From CAZLCC01 sp964570845 (GTDB lineage: Bacteria; Patescibacteriota; Saccharimonadia; Saccharimonadales; Saccharimonadaceae), in NCBI GenBank assembly GCA_964570845.1, contig CAZMZB010000001.1, positions 310,001-374,000 on the forward strand: a stretch of DNA of 64,000 nt. The letters are read 5' to 3'. A model generated the notes under the pieces. It did not search any database. It had not been told where the DNA came from and saw only the letters and a list, made by a program, of their open reading frames with translations. This document shows positions 60,584 to 64,000 of the stretch, piece after piece (positions within the stretch are counted from its first letter, which is position 1; every line of letters starts with the position of its first letter). Position numbers and translations under genes: made by a program.

Positions 60584-61498
60584 TTACGTAGCTTTGTGAA
60601 ATTTTTCATGCACTTCTTTTAAGTGCTGGTCGGTTACGTGCGTATAAATCTGCGTCGTGGCAATGTTGCTATGCCCGAGCATACTCTGCACGCTACGAAG
60701 GTCTGCTCCGTTCATCAAAAGATCGGTCGCAAAGCTGTGGCGCATAGTGTGCGGTGAAACATGTTTGGTAATGCCGGCAAGCTTGGCATATTTTTGAACA
60801 ATTCTTTGGATACTTCGCGACGTCAGTCGTTTAAAATCGCCGCTGTTATCCGGTGAACCCGTCTTGCCGCTATAGCTGATAAAAAGCGGCGGCAGAGAAT
60901 CAGTCCGCCGAGACAGGTAACTTGCGACATTCTCTGCCGCTTGTTCGCTGATAAACACCGGCCGGTCTTTCTGTCCTTTTCCCCGCACCATAAACTCACG
61001 GCGCTTCGTATTCACGTGATCACGGTTCAAACTAACCAGTTCCGACACACGCAAGCCGCTGGAAAGGAGCAATTCTATAATAGCCTTGTCGCGCAGGCCA
61101 ACTTCAGTAGATGCGTCGATGGTGCTCACTAGGCGTTTAATCTCGTCTTTGCCTAGAAATGTCACTTGTTTGCGATTAATCTTTGGTAGTTCAATTTTTG
61201 ACGGTTCAAGCGTCTCGATATTTCGCTTTGAGCAGTAAGCGAGAAAACTGCGCAGCGCAATCAGGTGATACCCTTGGGTAATGGTCGCTAGTTCATCATC
61301 GTTATCATTTTTATAGCGGTTCAGCCACAGCCGCCATTTTCGCACCATTTCGCTGTTTATCTTTGAAACTTGCACGTCGCCGGCAAATTCTACTAGGCGT
61401 TGAAGGTAGAGGTGGTAATTCTCTACCGTTTTTTGCGAACGCCCGCGCTCTACTTCCAGGTGTTCTAAAAAGTCGATAATGAGTTCAGAAAGATACAT
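60584..61498 (-). CDS. Xer-type tyrosine recombinase
   Basis: 304 residues. N-terminal core-binding domain (ELIIDFLEHLEVERGRSQKTVENY), then the catalytic domain with the Arg of SGLRVSELVSL, Lys in RGKGQKDRPV, HTMRHSFATDLL (His-x-x-Arg), GHSNIATTQIYTHV (His and the Tyr nucleophile). All active residues are present. In CPR genomes with one such gene it acts as the chromosome-dimer resolvase with FtsK. No dif site was identified. TATACT (61512-61507, minus strand) lies eight bases before the ATG. Confidence 0.92.
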   Translation of the reverse strand: MYLSELIIDFLEHLEVERGRSQKTVENYHLYLQRLVEFAGDVQVSKINSEMVRKWRLWLNRYKNDNDDELATITQGYHLIALRSFLAYCSKRNIETLEPSKIELPKINRKQVTFLGKDEIKRLVSTIDASTEVGLRDKAIIELLLSSGLRVSELVSLNRDHVNTKRREFMVRGKGQKDRPVFISEQAAENVASYLSRRTDSLPPLFISYSGKTGSPDNSGDFKRLTSRSIQRIVQKYAKLAGITKHVSPHTMRHSFATDLLMNGADLRSVQSMLGHSNIATTQIYTHVTDQHLKEVHEKFHKAT

Positions 61499-61596
61499 AT
61501 GCTTTCAGTATAACGTAAATATTGTGCGACATAAAAAGAAACAACTCGACAAAGTACTAGACGACTCGCTTATGCTTTTATATACTAATAAGCAAT

Positions 61597-62130
61597 ATGG
61601 CAAACGATGCGCCAAAGCAGAAGAATAGCAAAAAACAACCCAAAAGGGCGCTCATTGTTGGCGTACTCGTTTTGTTTATTGTTCTTTTTGCTGGCGGTAT
61701 CTTTTTGGCCTTTAAGTTAATAGACTCTTCACAGCCCAAGCAAGGGTCGCTTTCACCGCAAGAAGAAGCGATTGCCGAGCAACAGGAAGTAGTAAAGAGG
61801 GCAAGTGGTGAAGAGAAGGCCGAAGCATTAAATGACTTGGCGGGTTTATATGAAAATAACAATCAACCCAATAAAGCCATTGAAGCTAGAAAAGAATCAT
61901 ATAACATTGAAAAAGACCCCAACACCGCTTCTTCAATTGCTCTCGCCGCTTGTAAGCAAAAAGACAAAGCAACGTGTCAGGAGTTTTTAGAGGCGACAAT
62001 CAATGGTTTTAAAACCAATTCGGATAGCCCCAATGCCTCATTTTTACCCTACTATGAACGACGTCTTGTCGCTGTTAAGCAGGGCAATCTCAAGGATGAA
62101 CCGAGCTTTATGGAGGGGTTAGAACCGTAA
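61597..62130 (+). CDS. Membrane-anchored TPR-like protein
   Basis: 177 residues. A basic, Lys-rich start (PKQKNSKKQPKRA) and a helix (LIVGVLVLFIVLFAGGIFLAF) precede an outer domain. EKAEALNDLAGLYENNNQPNKAIEARKESYNIEKD looks like one to two TPR-like helix pairs. The end contains a CKQKDKATC pair. TATACT (61581-61586) is 10 bases before the ATG within a promoter segment nearly identical to the one at 63083. The function is unknown; a protein-interaction adaptor on the envelope is plausible. Confidence 0.78.
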   Translation: MANDAPKQKNSKKQPKRALIVGVLVLFIVLFAGGIFLAFKLIDSSQPKQGSLSPQEEAIAEQQEVVKRASGEEKAEALNDLAGLYENNNQPNKAIEARKESYNIEKDPNTASSIALAACKQKDKATCQEFLEATINGFKTNSDSPNASFLPYYERRLVAVKQGNLKDEPSFMEGLEP

Positions 62131-62182
62131 AGCTGAGACAGGGGTGAGACAGCATAGCGACCTCGTTTTATATTGCTAAAGG

Positions 62183-62209
62183 TTGACAATTTTTAATCTT
62201 TGTTATACA
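62183..62209 (+). promoter_or_regulatory. Consensus-like promoter of the GC-rich cassette
   Basis: TTGACA (62183-62188), a spacer of 15 bases, then TATACA (62204-62209). The spacer is short by one or two bases. It drives a leader of about 220 bases. Confidence 0.55.
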
Positions 62210-62218
62210 GTGAAACTA

Positions 62219-62397
62219 TCCAGTAAGCAAGAGAGTAAGCTGGAGGTAGTGCTCCCTATTTTTAAAAACAATTTGAAAAATAGAAGACGGGCACTTTAAT
62301 AAAAAAAGTTGAGAAGCTAAAACGTTTCTTACCTGGCTAACGCTGTGGTTTTTTCTGGACTCTTAAAAACGGAAGAAACTGCCAGCGTTAGCTGGGT
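62219..62397 (+). ncRNA. Long structured leader RNA of the secreted-protein gene
   Basis: Three helices are visible. TCCAG/CTGGA (62219-62244). CTATTTTT/AAAAATAG (62256-62263 with 62276-62283), extended by GTGC/GCAC (62249-62252 with 62291-62294). A 15-bp helix, ACCTGGCTAACGCTG (62331-62345) with CAGCGTTAGCTGGGT (62383-62397), is continued inward by about nine more pairs. It stands directly before a full Shine-Dalgarno. No known family was recognised. Confidence 0.6.
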
Positions 62398-62433
62398 AAT
62401 ACCGCCCCGCTAAGAACCAACGGAGGTGACATC

Positions 62434-62976
62434 ATGACTGTTTCCAAGCGAAACACGTTCATGTTCGCCGCCCTGGCTCTCATGGCTGGGGTGGCGATGA
62501 TTATCGCATTCACTCTGAGTAGCAGCAACGTGACTCAGGCGAGTGCGAAGCAGACGCAAAGCAGCAAGGCGAAGACCAGCAAACTCGGCGGCCCGAAGTG
62601 GCAGTTGCAGTTTCAGAGGCGCTTCGACCCGATCCGCAAAGCGGTCTACTGGGGCAATGGCTCCGGCTGCAAGATCAACAAGGCAGCTCGTCTGTCGCGG
62701 AAGATCAACTGGCAGAAAGTGTTGCCCAAACTCCATGTCAATGTGGCGTGGAATGAAGGTGTCAGTCGCTGGATTACGTTCTATCCGCGGGCAATCATTG
62801 CTCTGGAACAGGGCAAAAAGAAGTTGTCGAAGCGGTTGGGCAAGAGAGGTAACGCATTGCTTCAGCGCGCTAGCCAGCAGGGTGAAATATCCACTCCTAC
62901 GTCATCGCCCAATTTTGACACGATGTCGCAGGACCTGCTTCTTCTGAAGACTGGCTTTTACATCTCGCACTGCTAG
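62434..62976 (+). CDS. Secreted protein of a GC-rich, foreign-looking cassette
   Basis: 180 residues. A signal peptide (MTVSKRNTFMFAALALMAGV...) with a likely cut after ASA at about residue 38. The mature part is basic, with KWQLQFQRRFDPIRKAVYWGNGSGC and C-terminal SHC, leaving two cysteines. The ribosome site GGAGGTGA is a full anti-16S match, unlike its neighbours. Codon third positions are markedly G/C-rich compared with the surrounding genes, suggesting recent transfer or strong expression selection. No family was recognised; a small effector or surface peptide is possible. Confidence 0.72.
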   Translation: MTVSKRNTFMFAALALMAGVAMIIAFTLSSSNVTQASAKQTQSSKAKTSKLGGPKWQLQFQRRFDPIRKAVYWGNGSGCKINKAARLSRKINWQKVLPKLHVNVAWNEGVSRWITFYPRAIIALEQGKKKLSKRLGKRGNALLQRASQQGEISTPTSSPNFDTMSQDLLLLKTGFYISHC

Positions 62977-62987
62977 TTTCTCAACCT

Positions 62988-63017
62988 GGTGACCCCTCGG
63001 TGAAACGAGGGGTCACC
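62988..63017 (+). terminator. Strong hairpin after the GC-rich gene
   Basis: GGTGACCCCTCG/CGAGGGGTCACC, a perfect 12-bp stem with loop GTGAAA. No T run follows, so it may protect the mRNA 3' end rather than terminate by itself. Confidence 0.65.
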
Positions 63018-63111
63018 ATACCCCCTGAGTATTGAGTTTCAAAGGCTTAGTTTTCAGGAGGTATTTAAACACTGGACGATCTGCTTATGCTTTTATATAC
63101 TAAGAAGCAGC

Positions 63112-64000
63112 ATGGCAGCACAGCCAATTATAAAAGATAAAAATATATATACGCTCATTGTCAGCTATCTGGTTATAGGCGGTTTTTTTCTATTAGTTCA
63201 TCTGTTTTTCTTTGCTCCTGTCGCCGAAGGGGCAGCCACGCAAAATATGCCCGCCCAGGATGATTTCACGAATACTGGCGGACCGGGTGAGCCTGGTGTG
63301 AAGTTAGTTGTGTCTAATCAAAGCCCCGGTAACAGTTTGATAGCGCCACAATCGATAGTACGTATTTATTCAAAAACAAAAAATGTTCGAGTTGAAATTG
63401 CTGGCTGGCGGCATTGTGCTGGTAATCATGACACGAATTATATTTCTAAGACAAACTTTATGGTTTTTAGAACCAATCAGAATGAAATTCAATCGGGCTT
63501 TGCTAAGACACCGTTTGATAATGGCGGTAACTGTGGCAGTAATGAAACAAGAGTACTTAATGTCACTGCGGGGCAAAAGTCACAATTGCCTGGTCATCGG
63601 GATTATTATGTTCTTATTTTTCGAGCCGATCTTACTGGTGGTGGGGTAAACAGCTTTAACTTACGATCGCCAGGTAACAGAATAGGCTATTCCGATACTG
63701 CCAGTGAACGCTTTGCCTTGCAAGACAGAACCCGTGATTATAATACGAAAATGAATGCTAAGTTTGAGTTTGCACCGCCATGTGATTTCACTAGGAATCA
63801 AACGGTTTATTTACGTTGGTCAGATGATGACTATAACGCTTCACCACAATCACCATTTAATGGTCAGCTTGATGCATCTTTAGAGGAAAGAGCGCCAGGT
63901 AGTGGTTGGAGGACAATTATAGGGAGTATGAAGAATAAATTTAGGGGAAGTCAAAGTTCAAGTAGTCAGGATTTTGTGGCAAAACCTGACCATAAATATC
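63112..64000 (+). CDS. Secreted or surface protein (partial)
   Basis: Open from ATG 63112 to the window end (296 residues so far). The N-terminus has a signal-anchor helix (TLIVSYLVIGGFFLLVHLFFF) and then an outer domain with SNQSPGNSLIAPQSIVRIYSK, AGWRHCAGNHDTNYISKTNF and NGGNCGS, FEFAPPCDFTRNQTVYLRWSDDDYNA. Cysteine pairs and beta-strand-like repeats suggest an immunoglobulin-like or adhesin domain. TATACT (63096-63101) is 10 bases before the ATG. The family was not recognised. Confidence 0.78.
   Translation, partial: MAAQPIIKDKNIYTLIVSYLVIGGFFLLVHLFFFAPVAEGAATQNMPAQDDFTNTGGPGEPGVKLVVSNQSPGNSLIAPQSIVRIYSKTKNVRVEIAGWRHCAGNHDTNYISKTNFMVFRTNQNEIQSGFAKTPFDNGGNCGSNETRVLNVTAGQKSQLPGHRDYYVLIFRADLTGGGVNSFNLRSPGNRIGYSDTASERFALQDRTRDYNTKMNAKFEFAPPCDFTRNQTVYLRWSDDDYNASPQSPFNGQLDASLEERAPGSGWRTIIGSMKNKFRGSQSSSSQDFVAKPDHKY

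Noticed and set aside
62543..62947. Arg-rich 134-codon frame inside the GC-rich gene
   Set aside because: The frame at 62434 has the perfect ribosome site and a signal peptide; the Arg-rich frame is its shadow.

Overview
The window reads as a chromosomal segment of a Patescibacteria (Candidate Phyla Radiation) genome, most likely a Saccharibacteria (TM7) relative. The evidence is indirect: moderately AT-rich DNA, very short intergenic gaps, TGA used as an ordinary stop, a full type IV pilus locus of the CPR kind, several proteins with degenerate metal sites, and many genes whose -10 box sits only 6-12 bases before the start codon, as expected for leaderless mRNAs. No rRNA or CRISPR array was seen.

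Layout. 1-2520: MacB-like ABC transporter (permease cut by the window edge), tRNA-Ser(GGA), a small membrane protein and tRNA-Arg(GCG). 2512-10294: an integrative element in the 3' end of tRNA-Arg, bounded by a 9-bp repeat. It carries a large serine recombinase, a regulated recombinase leader, a probable small RNA, a riboswitch-like attenuator, a membrane-anchored protein, a PD-(D/E)xK-type nuclease, a PIN-like plus HEPN-like protein and an unknown protein. The attachment core lies inside the recombinase reading frame, so integration swaps the enzyme's C-terminus; the displaced piece is still readable at the other end. 10384-17695: alpha/beta hydrolase, a two-gene permease pair, a deaminase, a GHKL/DUF4325 regulator with repeated operator-like sites, tRNA-Ser(CGA), pyrG and a NUDIX protein.

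17758-44312: mostly housekeeping genes: argS, orn, dnaG, rpoD, a polyprenyl synthase, polA, dut, mutM, holA-like, rpsT, truB, rpsO, pnp, a type-4-like uracil-DNA glycosylase, RNase J and ftsK. Among them sits a pilin-like protein fused to an eight-unit RCC1 propeller (25806-27545), facing an XRE regulator across a perfect palindrome. 44360-49040: a pilin gene split by a G8 tract, then rpsF-ssb-rpsR-efp, a 2H phosphoesterase, tlyA and ychF.

49165-60578: the type IV pilus operon (pilM, N, O, a small membrane protein, pilB, T, C), a pilin, the prepilin peptidase and four minor pilin-like genes. G/C homopolymers of six or more recur here and in the split pilin, suggesting phase-variable surface structures. 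60584-64000: a Xer-type recombinase, a membrane-anchored protein, a GC-rich foreign-looking cassette (strong promoter, long structured leader, full Shine-Dalgarno, secreted protein, strong hairpin) and a partial secreted protein.

The most novel items are the intragenic attachment site with its C-terminal swap, the element's RNA and promoter circuitry with nuclease cargo, the PilX-RCC1 fusion with one cysteine pair per unit, the G8-split pilin, and the GC-rich secreted-protein cassette. All family names come from motif reading without database searches.
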